Program-made: the position numbers and the translations under genes
Part shown: piece after piece, positions 1-12,385 of the stretch
Layout of the letters: every line of letters starts with the position of its first letter
Position numbering within the stretch: position 1 is the first letter of the stretch
NCBI GenBank assembly: GCA_030268105.1
Contig: BSDZ01000116.1
Coordinates: 124,001 to 188,000 of the forward strand
From: Volvox africanus
Taxonomy: Eukaryota > Chlorophyta > Chlorophyceae > Chlamydomonadales > Volvocaceae
Length of the DNA stretch: 64,000 nt
Direction of reading: 5' to 3'
Notes under the pieces: model-generated
Database searches by the model: none
Seen by the model: the letters and a program-made list of their open reading frames with translations, nothing else
What the model was told of the DNA's origin: nothing

Positions 1-296
1 TTAGTTTAGAGACATCATCGTACTTATGTATTGCCATACAGCTTTCTAGCTATGTGTGTGTATTGGGCTGATGCATTCATGTGCTGCCAACCTATCTTCA
101 GCTCTATCACTATGCATCTGACTGACGCGTCATCATCATTGGATCATCAAACGTGATACATCATCTATCACTATGTATCATTGCCCCAAGCAACAGGCAA
201 TGCCATCAGCTAGCTGTCAAAAGAAGCTTTACATTCATATACATCATTTATAAGATCAGTAGTCGGACATTTACTTAGAAATCATGCCTTGCTTCA

Positions 297-720
297 TCAT
301 GGTGTTGACACGTAGACCACCAGCTTGCAGCATGATTCCAAGGAATGATACACCACACATGATACCAAACAATGAAGCAGATCAGACATCAGAATGGAAG
401 GCGAACCAGGGGTGCTGAAGTAGCATGTAAAGAAGCACTCATTACTTGCCCAAGCTAAGTGGCTGTGTGATACAGTTTGGGTGAACTGCGAGCTGACCAG
501 TAGCGGAGTTGACACCTTAGTTGATTCGGCAGATTCCGCTGGATGCTGGTGGTGGGTGCTGAACCTGGGAAAACCACTGATTTCGGACAAGTCGGCATGG
601 GAGACTGGATGAGGGTGCCCCGAAACACTGGGGAAGGTAGGGACTGCCAGGTTAGTGGCCACGGGTGATGTACCCCCCTATCCTACACACATAAGTTTGG
701 GTATCACTGCTGCTGTATTA
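297..720. other. Unclassified sequence with a diverged relative at 55400-55640
   Basis: The minus strand is open for about 121 codons, but the predicted protein has no motif I recognise and is serine/histidine rich. Part of it (around 440-620) resembles, imperfectly, the minus-strand sequence at about 55400-55640; both share a stretch encoding an AES...LLVVSSQ-like peptide. This suggests a dispersed repeat or transposon remnant. It recurs at 3582-4005 through the tandem duplication. Confidence 0.3.
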
Positions 721-893
721 CGGCTCAATTATCATGGATGTGTTGGTTGATGCGACCTGGCAAGACAATCAGTGACCCCGTAATTGAGTGCATTGTGACC
801 ACTACATCTATATCTGTAAATATTAACATAATCACACATTGATAAATCCGCAAGATCGGTATTATGTGCATGGCGTTGCCAGCTGTTGCCAGC

Positions 894-1707
894 AGTTGTA
901 TCCTTCCTTCTTCAATCATGCACTGAATCTGCAGGTTCGAGTGTTAGCTACACGTGCATCATGCTAACGAACAGCAAGACGATTCAATGCGAGCAATGTG
1001 ACAGCGGAAGACTTATCAATAAGGAAAGATTCAACTTACAATGATCTTCAATTGCAAAATAGAAGTCTGCCGTCAGACCCCGCGGGCAGCGTTCATCATA
1101 CGGCTGGAAGTGATATGCCGAAATAGCTCAGGCCGATAATAATTGAGTAAAACGTATATATGGGAATCAGATTGAGTTAAGTACGTGGGTACTTAATCCA
1201 AAGTAGCTTTGAGCGGACTTCGGTCTCTAGGCGGCCGTCCTCGCACCTATCACGCTCGCGATACCGATGTGCAGTACAAGTCTCACTGGATTCCGATCTC
1301 AAGTGTGAGTACTATTGTAGCACTGTCCTAAATATCGCGTAATTCGTGATATTAATGGATGCAACGTATGCAGTGTGCAAAGGTCCGAATATCGATATTC
1401 GGTTGCCGACCCAACCATTGCTATCGTCACGTTTCCACATCCGCGTGTGGCTCATGATACGAATGATGTAATAATATTTGAAATATGATTACTTGATATA
1501 TTATGCCATAATGGGTTCGTGCATCCATATCAGCTTCGAGTCAAACATGTTGACCGACAGCGCGATGTCGTGAATGATAATGTGGCATGCTACATTAGCT
1601 AGATATATACGAATATATCATGCTAAAATGCTAGTATCGCGTCCAGTCATGCTTAGATGAAAGTAAGCCTATTTTGACATAAACGGTGATCGAACCGGCG
1701 TACAAAA
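894..1707 (-). mobile_element. Solo LTR of an A-family chromovirus (minus)
   Basis: This is an 814-bp LTR in minus orientation, related to the LTRs of elements A1 and A2. Its ends read AGTTGTATCC...GTACAAAA, the family termini TGTTGT/ACAACA with one change at each end. It is flanked by a perfect 5-bp duplication, CCAGC, at 889-893 and 1708-1712. It contains the family palindrome CCGAATATCGATATTCGG near 1388. No internal element sequence is attached, so it arose by LTR-LTR recombination. Confidence 0.85.
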
Positions 1708-1712
1708 CCAGC

Positions 1713-2349
1713 AAGATCAATAATGTGATAACATATGAATGCGCGGATTGAGCCGGCATGCATGGTTTTTTAGCATTGAAAGGACATAAATCATGAAGTA
1801 ATAATATGTGCAAGATTATTACATCAATGCTTGCATGATCCATGCATAAGTGTGAGAAGTGCGACTTTGAATGTGGTAAGGGACTGAGGGACTGACTAAG
1901 GGAAGTTTGCGTATGCATCATAGAATAATGATGCAAAAGCACACTTAGACTCATACCGATGAGCATTGATATTCGCACCATGGTTACGTGGGAACAAGTG
2001 TCATGGTGTGAGATACAATCGTAGCCACGACCACAGCAGCTCAGCTACAACCGAATATTGATATTCGGCCATTCCAACCGCATTGCATAAATGCCAGGAA
2101 GGTTTGTTAATGATAAATATACTGCATGTGAATATTGGTGATACGTCTGCTAGGAGTCTGGAAGGGAAGAATGCCTGCGAGCTCATTCCATTCAGCCATA
2201 CCTGCCATCATTCTGACTTATATATAAAGTTCTGCTTTCTTCTGCGGACCTATGTACATGTGATATGAATATGTGGTTGTTCCCACATGCATGTGGTTGT
2301 TCCTGGCTCTTGATAAGAGCAGCAGCATAAGCATAGCATAAGCTTAAAT
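1713..2349. other. No gene recognised; isolated LTR-like palindrome
   Basis: I see no convincing coding sequence. An imperfect version of the LTR palindrome (CCGAATATTGATATTCGG, about 2053) hints at an old, decayed LTR, but no termini are visible. The same sequence recurs at 4998-5634. Confidence 0.35.
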
Positions 2350-2446
2350 TGCACCCGGTGAGGTTCAATCTCACGCAGCTTTCGCTATGGGAATGCCCCT
2401 CCATCAAGCTTGAGACCCACCCGTTAGACCACTCCGGCACAGGTGC
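2350..2446 (-). tRNA. tRNA-Leu(CAA): tRNA-Leu(CAA)-like gene with a short intron
   Basis: Read on the minus strand, the 97 nt fold as a class II tRNA. The 7-bp acceptor stem GCACCTG/CGGGTGC has one G-U pair and discriminator A. The D-arm is CCG/CGG around a GGTCTAA-type loop. The anticodon loop begins CTCAAG (anticodon CAA at 2412-2410). An intron of about 15 nt starts CTTGA, complementary to the anticodon region as in yeast tRNA-Leu(CAA). The Leu-type variable arm is AGC-GAAA-GCT and the T-stem GTGAG/CTCAC. Weak points are a T-loop ATTGAAC that departs from consensus at two B-box positions, a T-T mismatch at 31-39, and no nearby T4 terminator. It may be a pseudogene. Confidence 0.6.
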
Positions 2447-2620
2447 GGGCCAAGGTACCTTGGCAAGCCTCTCCGTAAACAGAGGAGAGCTAAACGACAT
2501 ATATAAGGTGTTGCGAACAATCAGGAATTTGATGACAACAATGAACACAGGGACAAATGCCCCTGTCCCAGCAAAATGTTGCAGCGACATGGGGGAGAGG
2601 GAGGCAACCAAAACATTGTA

Positions 2621-2985
2621 TCCCTCTCTCTCTCGCAAGCCATCTACATTTCTATCTATACTTATATTTCTACCTACAGTTCTCTATTTCTCTATGTCTC
2701 TCTTCATAATTTCTCTCTTCTCCTTATCTCTTCTCATCTCTCTATCTCTCTGTCTCACTATCTCTCTATCTCTCCAACTCTCTATCTTTATTTAGTTCTC
2801 TATGTACTTCTATTTCTATCCATCTATTTCTATCCATCTATTTCTATCCATCTATTTCTATCCATCTATTTCTATCCATCTATTTCTATCCACCTAATTA
2901 TATTTCAATTTATATCTATCTATTTTCATCCATCTATTTTCTACGTATCTGTCCATCTATCTTTCTATCTATCTTCCTATTACAC
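2621..2985 (+). repeat. Pyrimidine microsatellite (TCTC / TCTA, 14-bp units)
   Basis: Low-complexity TCTC/TCTA/TTTC tract containing five perfect units of CATCTATTTCTATC. Long open frames across it are compositional only. Confidence 0.95.
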
Positions 2986-3029
2986 ATACACACATTGGGA
3001 AGAAGGAAACACCTGGTCAGCAGGGAGGC

Positions 3030-3285
3030 TCAGGGTGACAGAGATGATCTCTCTTGCCACAACACCATAAGAGGTACTGCTGGAAGTCCCGCCACCACAT
3101 TCAATGATAGCTTACAAGCATGCAGATGATGATGATATCTCACGTTGTCACACACGTGCTTGAGTGGGTGGCTGGGGTGGTCTTGTTGATCGATGGTACT
3201 CTTGTGATGAATATATGATAACATCACAGCCTTATTTTGTTTTGAACTCGCATTGCCAATGCCTACATTACGCTGACTAAAGATG
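3030..3285. other. Unique spacer at the end of duplication copy 1
   Basis: These 256 bp complete the 3285-bp period in copy 1 but are absent after copy 2, where the LINE begins. I see no gene or signal. If the LINE inserted into copy 2, a copy of this spacer should lie beyond the LINE 3' end; I do not find it in the window. Confidence 0.6.
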
Positions 3286-4178
3286 TTAGTTTAGAGACAT
3301 CATCGTACTTATGTATTGCCATACAGCTTTCTAGCTATGTGTGTGTATTGGGCTGATGCATTCATGTGCTGCCAACCTATCTTCAGCTCTATCACTATGC
3401 ATCTGACTGACGCGTCATCATCATTGGATCATCAAACGTGATACATCATCTATCACTATGTATCATTGCCCCAAGCAACAGGCAATGCCATCAGCTAGCT
3501 GTCAAAAGAAGCTTTACATTCATATACATCATTTATAAGATCAGTAGTCGGACATTTACTTAGAAATCATGCCTTGCTTCATCATGGTGTTGACACGTAG
3601 ACCACCAGCTTGCAGCATGATTCCAAGGAATGATACACCACACATGATACCAAACAATGAAGCAGATCAGACATCAGAATGGAAGGCGAACCAGGGGTGC
3701 TGAAGTAGCATGTAAAGAAGCACTCATTACTTGCCCAAGCTAAGTGGCTGTGTGATACAGTTTGGGTGAACTGCGAGCTGACCAGTAGCGGAGTTGACAC
3801 CTTAGTTGATTCGGCAGATTCCGCTGGATGCTGGTGGTGGGTGCTGAACCTGGGAAAACCACTGATTTCGGACAAGTCGGCATGGGAGACTGGATGAGGG
3901 TGCCCCGAAACACCGGGGAAGGTAGGGACTGCCAGGTTAGTGGCCACGGGTGATGTACCCCCCTATCCTACACACATAAGTTTGGGTATCACTGCTGCTG
4001 TATTACGGCTCAATTATCATGGATGTGTTGGTTGATGCGACCTGGCAAGACAATCAGTGACCCCGTAATTGAGTGCATTGTGACCACTACATCTATATCT
4101 GTAAATATTAACATAATCACACATTGATAAATCCGCAAGATCGGTATTATGTGCATGGCGTTGCCAGCTGTTGCCAGC

Positions 4179-4992
4179 AGTTGTATCCTTCCTTCTTCAA
4201 TCATGCACTGAATCTGCACGTTCGAGTGTTAGCTACACGTGCATCATGCTAACGAACAGCAAGACGATTCAATGCGAGCAATGTGACAGCGGAAGACTTA
4301 TCAATAAGGAAAGATTCAACTTACAATGATCTTCAATTGCAAAATAGAAGTCCGCCGTCAGACCCCGCGGGCAGCGTTCATCATACGGCTGGAAGTGATA
4401 TGCCGAAATAGCTCAGGCCGATAATAATTGAGTAAAACGTATATATGGGAATCAGATTGAGTTAAGTACGTGGGTACTTAATCCAAAGTAGCTTTGAGCG
4501 GACTTCGGTCTCTAGGCGGCCGTCCTCGCACCTATCACGCTCGCGATACAGATGTGCAGTACAAGTCTCACTGGATTCCGATCTCAAGTGTGAGTACTAT
4601 TGTAGCACTGTCCTAAATATCGCGTAATTCGTGATATTAATGGATGCAACGTATGCAGTGTGCAAAGGTCCGAATATCGATATTCGGTTGCCGACCCAAC
4701 CATCGCTATCGTCACGTTTCCACATCCGCGTGTGGCTCATGATACGAATGATGTAATAATATTTGAAATATGATTACTTGATATATTATGCCATAATGGG
4801 TTCGTGCATCCATATCAGCTTCGAGTCAAACATGTTGACCGACAGCGCGATGTCGTGAATGATAATGTGGCATGCTACATTAGCTAGATATATACGAATA
4901 TATCATGCTAAAATGCTAGTATCGCGTCCAGTCATGCTTAGATGAAAGTAAGCCTATTTTGACATAAACGGTGATCGAACCGGCGTACAAAA
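4179..4992 (-). mobile_element. Solo LTR, second copy (minus)
   Basis: Duplicate of the LTR at 894-1707, including the same altered termini and the same CCAGC target duplication (4174-4178, 4993-4997). Confidence 0.85.
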
Positions 4993-5634
4993 CCAGCAAG
5001 ATCAATAATGTGATAACATATGAATGCGCGGATTGAGCCGGCATGCATGGTTTTTTAGCATTGAAATGACATAAATCATGAAGTAATAATATGTGCAAGA
5101 TTATTACATCAATGCTTGCATGATCCATGCATAAGTGTGAGAAGTGCGACTTTGAATGTGGTAAGGGACTGAGGGACTGACTAAGGGAAGTTTGCGTATG
5201 CATCATAGAATAATGATGCAAAAGCACACTTAGACTCATACTGATGAGCATTGATATTCGCACCATGGTTACGTGGGAACAAGTGTCATGGTGTGAGATA
5301 CAATCGTAGCCACGACCACAGCAGCTCAGCTACAACCGAATATTGATATTCGGCCATTCCAACCGCATTGCATAAATGCCAGGAAGGTTTGTTAATGATA
5401 AATATACCACATGTGAATATTGGTGATACGTCTGCTAGGAGTCTGGAAGGGAAGAATGCCTGCGAGCTCATTCCATTCAGCCATACCTGCCATCATTCTG
5501 ACTTATATATAAAGTTCTGCTTTCTTCTGCGGACCTATGTACATGTGATATGAATATGTGGTTGTTCCCACATGCATGTGGTTGTTCCTGGCTCTTGATA
5601 AGAGCAGCAGCATAAGCATAGCATAAGCTTAAAT

Positions 5635-5731
5635 TGCACCCGGTGAGGTTCAATCTCACGCAGCTTTCGCTATGGGAATGCCCCTCCATCAAGCTTGAGA
5701 CCCACCCGTTAGACCACTCCGGCACAGGTGC
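5635..5731 (-). tRNA. tRNA-Leu(CAA): tRNA-Leu(CAA)-like gene, second copy
   Basis: Same sequence as the gene at 2350-2446, displaced by 3285 bp. Anticodon CAA lies at 5697-5695, with the same intron and the same T-loop departures. Confidence 0.6.
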
Positions 5732-5905
5732 GGGCCAAGGTACCTTGGCAAGCCTCTCCGTAAACAGAGGAGAGCTAAACGACATATATAAGGTGTTGCG
5801 AACAATCAGGAATTTGATGACAACAATGAACACAGGGACAAATGCCCCTGTCCCAGCAAAATGTTGCAGCGACATGGGGGAGAGGGAGGCAACCAAAACA
5901 TTGTA

Positions 5906-6256
5906 TCCCTCTCTCTCTCGCAAGCCATCTACATTTCTATCTATACTTATATTTCTACCTACAGTTCTCTATTTCTCTATGTCTCTCTTCATAATTTCTC
6001 TCTTCTCCTTATCTCTTCTCATCTCTCTATCTCTCTGTCTCATTATCTCTCTATCTCTCCAACTCTCTATCTTTATTTAGTTCTCTATGTACTTCTATTT
6101 CTATCCATCTATTTCTATCCATCTATTTCTATCCATCTATTTCTATCCATCTATTTCTATCCACCTAATTATATTTCAATTTATATCTATCTATTTTCAT
6201 CCATCTATTTTCTACGTATCTGTCCATCTATCTTTCTATCTATCTTCCTATTACAC
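5906..6256 (+). repeat. Pyrimidine microsatellite, second copy
   Basis: As at 2621-2985, but with four instead of five perfect 14-bp units. Confidence 0.95.
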
Positions 6257-6300
6257 ATACACACATTGGGAAGAAGGAAACACCTGGTCAGCAGGGAGGC

Positions 6301-7210
6301 AACTCGTTGACGAAAACGCCACATGGCCACGTGAACCTGGCGCAATATACACCCAAAATCTTCGGCACCACACAGAACCCACGGCAACGCATGTGGACCT
6401 GCGAGACACAATACTGAGTGCACACAGACCACACCGAGTATACGGAGATCCAAACAACCAACGGGACCACATGCACAACAACAAGACTGCCACAAGGCCA
6501 AAAGTGGCGGAAGATCAAGCACCCACGTGCAACGCAACTAGCCCACCAAACGGGGAGAACATTAACCAAGCCACCAGGAACACGCACACGACCGCAGCCA
6601 ACTGCACAGGACAACGACCATCCACCAGCACCCAACCCGACAGCCGTGCCTCTGCTATCCCTCTTAGAGAGAGCCCCGCACGAATGCCCCCGCCAAGAGC
6701 GACATCCCGGGCACACTCCGCCGCATATCCAACTCACGGACGACCACTGACCATCTCCGACGGCGGGCTAACAAACGCACCAATCCAGCCGGGGCTGAAC
6801 ACCCCGGGGAAACGACACACACAACAAGGGAAAGTGGGAACATCAGTGAACCCAGTGCCCAGCGCCCAAGACTGTCGACCACCCCCGTAAGAAACACCAC
6901 ACTCTCACACCGGGAAAATGCAAACCCCTCAGAAAGCCGCAATATAACAAACCACAGGTACATGCACATCGTCAATCACAACGTGCGAGGACTGGGGACG
7001 AACTTCCTCAGTACACTGTGTAATGTGCGGACATGGGATGCCGATATCATTGTTCTAACCGAAATTAAAACCAGCAACCGCACCGGATGGATGAAAGACG
7101 CCCTACATAAAGAGCCGCAGGGATACAGACTTTACTGCAGTTTGAAACCACGTAACTCTGGCAAGGAACGCCTCACATCAGGTGTCGCAATTGCCATCGG
7201 TGCCCGTTAC
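6301..7210 (+). pseudogene. LINE fragment 1: 5' region and start of the endonuclease domain
   Basis: This is the 5' piece of a non-LTR retrotransposon. From 6301 to about 6960 the frames are proline/threonine rich with no recognised domain, perhaps a first ORF or N-terminal region. From 6962 the frame starts MHIVNHNVRGLG and continues with DIIVLTEIKTS, the first two motifs of the exonuclease-endonuclease-phosphatase fold used by LINEs to nick target DNA. The frame is open upstream of that ATG, so the true start is uncertain. It is interrupted at codon ...GARY by element A1. Removing A1 and one GTTAC copy continues the frame at 22023. Confidence 0.85.
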
Positions 7211-8070
7211 TGTTGTATCCTTCCTTCTTCAATCATGCACTGAATCTGCACGTCTGGATGTTAACTAGTACGCACCAAGCTTACGAACAGCAAGGCGATC
7301 CAATGCGAGCAAAGTGACAGCGGAAGACTCAAGAATAAGGAAAGATCCAACTTACAATAGTCTTCGTTTACAATTCGGTAGATGGCCGTCAGACCCCGCG
7401 GGCAATGTTCATCACTCGGCTGCCGATGGGATGCTAGAATAGCTCAGGCCGAATATAAATGAGTATAACGTATGTATGTGAATTAGATAGAGTTAAGTAC
7501 ACAAGTACTCAATAACGTATGTATGTGAATTAGATAGAGTTAAGTACACAAGTACTCAGTCCAAAGTAGCACGAGCCGACTTCGGTCCCTAGGCGGCCGT
7601 CCTCACACCTATCTCGTCGTGATACCGATGCGCAGTACAGGTCTCACTGGATTTCGATCTCAAGTGTGAGTACCTTTATAGCACTGTCCTAAATACCGCG
7701 TAATCCGTGATATTATTGGATGCAACGCATGTAATATGCAAAGGACCGAATATCGATATTCGGTTGCCGACCCAACCATCGTGATCGTCACCTTCTCACA
7801 TACGCGTATGGTTTATGACGTAAATGGGGTAATAATATTTAAAGTATTATTACGTGAGATATTATGCCAATGGATAGATCGCGCATTAATTATCGATATC
7901 GAGTCAAACATGTTGACCGACAGTGCGACATCGTGGGTGATAATGCAACATGCCTGATTAGCTAGATATACTCGAGTATATCATGCTAATATGCTTGTAT
8001 CATGCTTCACAATGCTTAAATGCGTTGCGGTCTTCATTGGTGCAAACGGTGATTGAACCCGCGTACAACA
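7211..8070 (-). repeat. A1 3' LTR
   Basis: TGTTGT...ACAACA termini. It contains a 47-bp direct duplication (7465-7511 and 7512-7558) absent from the partner LTR. It is followed at 8071 by the complement of the purine tract (CCCCCCTCC). Confidence 0.9.
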
Positions 8071-8129
8071 ACTATCCCCCCTCCCATATGCAGCGTCCTC
8101 GCTGCATCGAACAGCATCGACTGCAGAGA

Positions 8130-11100
8130 TCATTGGGTCTGCGTGGCACGTAGGCGAGCTTCCTCCAATAGGGGCTTCATTTCCGACGAGAAGTTACGCA
8201 TCGGCTCCCACGAATTATGCTCGCTAGAATAGCCAGTCCACTTGACCAGATATCCGTGCACCTTCCGCTTTCGTCGTTGTCGACCTATACGACGAACACA
8301 ATAATCCAATATTTGCTCCACATCATACACTTTTTGCTTGCCTGCAATCCAGGTCTCGGGACCCGGGTCCATTACTGCAGGGGCATTGGTGTCATTTGTA
8401 ACAGGCGTCATGCCGTGATAAGGGCGGATGAGGGAAATATGAAATGTGGGATGGATATTCATGTCAGAGGGTAGGGATAGCTCCACAGCTACATTCCCTA
8501 CCATGCGAACAATGGGATATGGGCCAATCCAGCGAGGTAGCAATTTTCGGGAACCGTCGGCAAGCGAACGCAAATTCTTAGTGCTCAATAATACCATTTG
8601 TCCCACCGAAAATGTTACGTCTCGTTTGGATTTGTTTTAGTAGTCCGTCGTCCGTTGTTGTGCCGCGTCCAAACATGCCTTCGCGTCTGTCATGCGGAAT
8701 AGGAACGACTTGGCAAAGGTTTTAGCCACTGGGATATTTATCTCCAACTCTCGCCACATGGGTAGCGCAGGATGGAATCCATAATTCAGAAAGAAAGGGC
8801 TTTGACCTGTAGAGCGGTTAACAGCGTTGTTCAGCGCGAATTCTGCCGAAGTCAGAAATGTATCCCAAACAGAGGGTGTGCATCCCGCGAAATTCCTCAA
8901 CATGTCGCCCAGCGTGCGATTTGTGCGTTCAGTTTGCCCATCGGATTGTGGATGATATGCTGTGCTTAAATGAACGCGCATACCGACGAGCTCACATAGC
9001 GCTTCCCAAAACTTAGACGTGAATAGACCGCCGCAATCCGATATCACATTTTTAGGAACGCCGTGTAATCGGACCATGTTATCGAAAAATAATCGTGCTG
9101 TTTGCTCAGCGGTGCAAGACGAGGTGCAGGGGGCTAAGTGAACCATCTTGGTCAAACAATCGACCATAACGAACACCGAGTCGTATCCCCCCTCAGTTTT
9201 GGGCAGCGTGACTACAAAGTCCATTGAAACACTTTCCCAAGGGGCATCTGGTAATGGTTGTAGTAAACCCTGGCCCTTACCGGATAGTGCTTTATTGTGC
9301 TGGCATAAACTGCACCTTTGCACGAAGTTTTCTGCATCCTTCACCATGCGCGGCCACCAGAACGAGCGTCGTACAAGCTCTGCCAGTCGTGTACTTCCAG
9401 GATGTCCTGCTAACGGGTCCTTGTGGAACCGCGCAAGAATATCATAGCGCAAAGCGTCGTCGTTTGGTACGACGATTTGTGTAATCGAGCCATCCTTTCG
9501 TAGCCACAAATCGTTGTGCTTGTGTAAATATTCCACATTACTTGGTGAAGCAAACCATGGATCGGCCTGATATGCCATCTTAAGTCGTTGCACGAGATCC
9601 GCTGCTATCGGCACCTCCTGACTGCGCAAATGAGTAACCGGTGCTGCCAGAATCGCAGCATGCAATGATGGATGTCGACTGAGGGCGTCAGCAATATTAA
9701 TTCTGCCGGCGATATATTCCCACGTACAGTCGAAACGAGATAGATATTCCATCCACCGGGCTTGTCCTCGGTTAAGCGTGGGGACACTCTGCAAGAATGT
9801 CAGCGGTTTGTGGTCAGTCTTCAGTGTAAAAGGGTGGCCTTCGAGGTTGCCTGGCGTAGTGAACCAGGAATCTGCAGTGTAGGCAGCTTTCAACCGCTCT
9901 GCGAGGTCCGAAGCAACTGGCACCTCCTCTCTCCGTGGTCGTAGGACGGGCGCTGCCAAAATTGCAGCGTGTAGCGACGGGTGGCGACTGAGAGCATCGG
10001 CGATATTTATCCGCCCAGCAATGTTCTCCCAGGTGCAATCAAACCGAGCTAGATACTCCATCCACCTAGCCTGCCGCCGGTTCAATGTTGGGATGCTTTG
10101 CAAAAACAACAAGGGCTTGTGATCAGTTTTCAAAGTAAATGGGCGACCTTCAAGGTAACAGCGCCATTCCTTCAAAGTATGCAGAGCTGCCAACAGCTCC
10201 TGCTGCCCGGTGGTATAACAGGTCTCCGCACCCAAAAACTTCCTACTTGTGAAGGCGATTGGTCGCCCTTCCTGCAGCAATACAGCACCACTTCCATGCA
10301 CTGAAGCGTCAGACACGACCTCCACACGGAATGGTAATGAGTAATCGGGGAACGCAAGGGTAACATCGTCAGCGATGATCCGTTTGAGCTCTTCAAATGC
10401 CCGCTGGCATTCGGATGTCCACGATTCAAGTGACACAAAAGCTCCTTGCGTGTCAAATCAGTAAGCGGGGCCGCAAGGATGGAGTAGTTTTCAATGAACT
10501 TCCGGAAATAATTGGTCAAGCCAAGGAACCTACGTAGCTCCGTGAGGTTCTGAGGCGCGGGCCAATCGCAAACCACGGCGACCTTTCACGGGTCCATCTT
10601 AACACCAGTGGCCGACACAATGTGGCCCAAATACTCCACCTGAGGCTGCGCCCAAAAGCATTTGGCGCATTTAGCAAACAATTGCTCCCGCTTCATCACA
10701 TTGAGCACGAGCCGCAGATGCTCCAAGTGCTCCTCGCACGTTTTGGAATACACCAAAATGTCATCCAAATAACATACAACGAACCTGTCAATAAACGGTC
10801 TGAACATGCGGTCCATCACCGCCTGGAACATCGCGGGCGCATTAGTAAGCCCGAACGATAAGACCGTGTACTGGAAGTGACCAAAGGGAGTCCGAAAAGC
10901 GGTTTTCAGAATATCAGAGGCAGCGATGCGAATCTGATTGTATCCCTGTTGTAAGTCAATCGAGGAAAATTAAGCTGAGACTTTCAACTTATCGAGCAGG
11001 TCGTCAACGCGCGGCAAAGGGTAGCGATTTTTAACAGTCGTCGCATTCAAACCCCGGTAATCAATGCACATGCGCAACGTCCCATCCTTCTTACCGACAA

Positions 11101-12385
11101 ACAATATTGGCGCAGAATATGGCGATGTGCTGGGCCGAATCATACCCTTTGCGAGCAGATCCCCCACTTGCCGTTTCATCCGCTCAACTTTAGCGGGCTT
11201 AACCTGTATATAGGTTGTGAAACGGGTCGTGCTCGGGCACAAGAGGGATCAGATGGTCAGCAGGTAACATAGGTGGGAGCCCTGGGATGTCTCCAAAGAC
11301 ATCAGCATATTTATGCAGGAGGGCTTCGACCTCAAGATCTTTCACGGTGGACTGCGCAGTGGTAGCATTCGATTGCACCCATGGCCTCACAAGCAACACA
11401 TGGGCGCCTTTCCGTATCATCTGATCGGTTTCTTTGCGCCCAATTAGCTTGGGTTCTTGATTTCCGCTGACGATCGCCGCCAAAATTAACCTCAGGCTCC
11501 GCAACAGTTCCGCCCTCTTCTGGTGTGACATCTTGGTACGACAGACAAGGTACCTTAGGCGATAGGTTCCCTTTTGCACAATGGCCAACTGTGCTGGACT
11601 CCATATCGATGCGCGCGTCATTACGGTTACATGCGGTACTGTCATTATGTCGCGGCACCCAATGTCCATGTAGTGCTGTCTCCGAGAGACCTTGTTGCAC
11701 TCATTGGGCCCTAACACACAGAGGGTCCTTCGACGACTAAGGGTGATCCTGCCCACGATGGGATGCTTACCCTCATCAACGAGGGTAACCTGTCACAATC
11801 AGACGACTGTGGGGTCGACCCCAACACATTCACCTCCTTTGCTGAGATGAAGTCGTCACTGGCACTAGTATCCTCAAGTGCCTTCATCATTCGACCAGCG
11901 AGGCCGACTTCAATAACGGAAACACAATAATCTGTCAGAGTCGACTCCACAGATAACAAAAGTGATTCCAGGGCGGGCTCAAAATTAACAAGAACCGCTA
12001 CAGGGGCTTCATACCAGACATCAAAGGCATAGGACAATTCTGGCAACAGAACTGCGGATCCCGCCACGTTCACATCATCAATCAATACAGTGCCTGACTT
12101 GAATCAGAGGACACGTTGCATACTGTTTAACAAAGCGGTAGCCCTACGCTGGCTGTGAAATGGTAGCAACAAACATGCAGGAGTGTCCGGACATTGATGT
12201 CTACATCTCCTGTACCTGACCAGCTGTTCGAACGGCTCACTTTGAGATGAGGGGATGAACAAACGATACGTTCTCAAGGACTAAAAGCAACGATGCTTCA
12301 CAGTTGGACATACGAATGACCACCGACCATGCATTTGTTCAGCTGTCCCGGATGGAGTCAACTCCGCATCAATCCAGGCATCCCC
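8130..12385 (-). pseudogene. pol: A1 Pol remnant (protease to chromodomain), frameshifted
   Basis: Minus-strand homology to Pol runs from the pre-protease region (about 12300) to the chromodomain stop at 8130, broken into several frames. A protease-like site near 11880 reads DTSAS instead of DTGAS. RT ([11 protein letters not shown], about 10740-10770), RNase H (TDHKPL), integrase HHCC and D,D-E motifs (9400-8900), the GPY-type WIGPYP motif and a chromodomain (8340-8190) follow. A 309-bp in-frame duplication of the RNase H tail/tether (9832-10140 versus 10141-10449) is unusual. One repeat resembles element B, the other A2. Many frameshifts make it inactive. Confidence 0.9.

Larger units (their letters stand above)
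1..3029. repeat. Tandem segmental duplication, copy 1 (enters from left edge)
   Basis: Bases 1-3029 reappear at 3286-6300 in direct orientation with a period of 3285 bp and only scattered substitutions. The sole length difference I found is one 14-bp microsatellite unit (five here, four in copy 2). The copy contains a solo LTR, a tRNA-Leu-like gene and a pyrimidine microsatellite. Homology stops at 3029/6300, where copy 2 runs into LINE sequence. The left limit is outside the window. Confidence 0.95.
3286..6300. repeat. Tandem segmental duplication, copy 2
   Basis: Second copy of the 3285-bp period unit. Both copies share the same terminal mutations in the solo LTR and the same tRNA-like gene, so the duplication post-dates the LTR insertion. 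It is cut at 6300 by the start of a LINE, suggesting the LINE entered after duplication. Confidence 0.95.

Noticed and set aside
297..662. 121-codon minus-strand frame as a protein-coding gene
   Set aside because: No domain, biased composition, and better explained as part of a dispersed repeat. It is duplicated only because the whole block is.
2807..2890. Regular 14-bp repeats as a CRISPR-like array
   Set aside because: Contiguous perfect units without spacers, in a eukaryotic context; an ordinary microsatellite/minisatellite.
2576..3070. Long plus-strand frames rich in Ser/Ile/Tyr/Leu (also at 5861-6310)
   Set aside because: They are translations of the TCTC/TCTA microsatellite.
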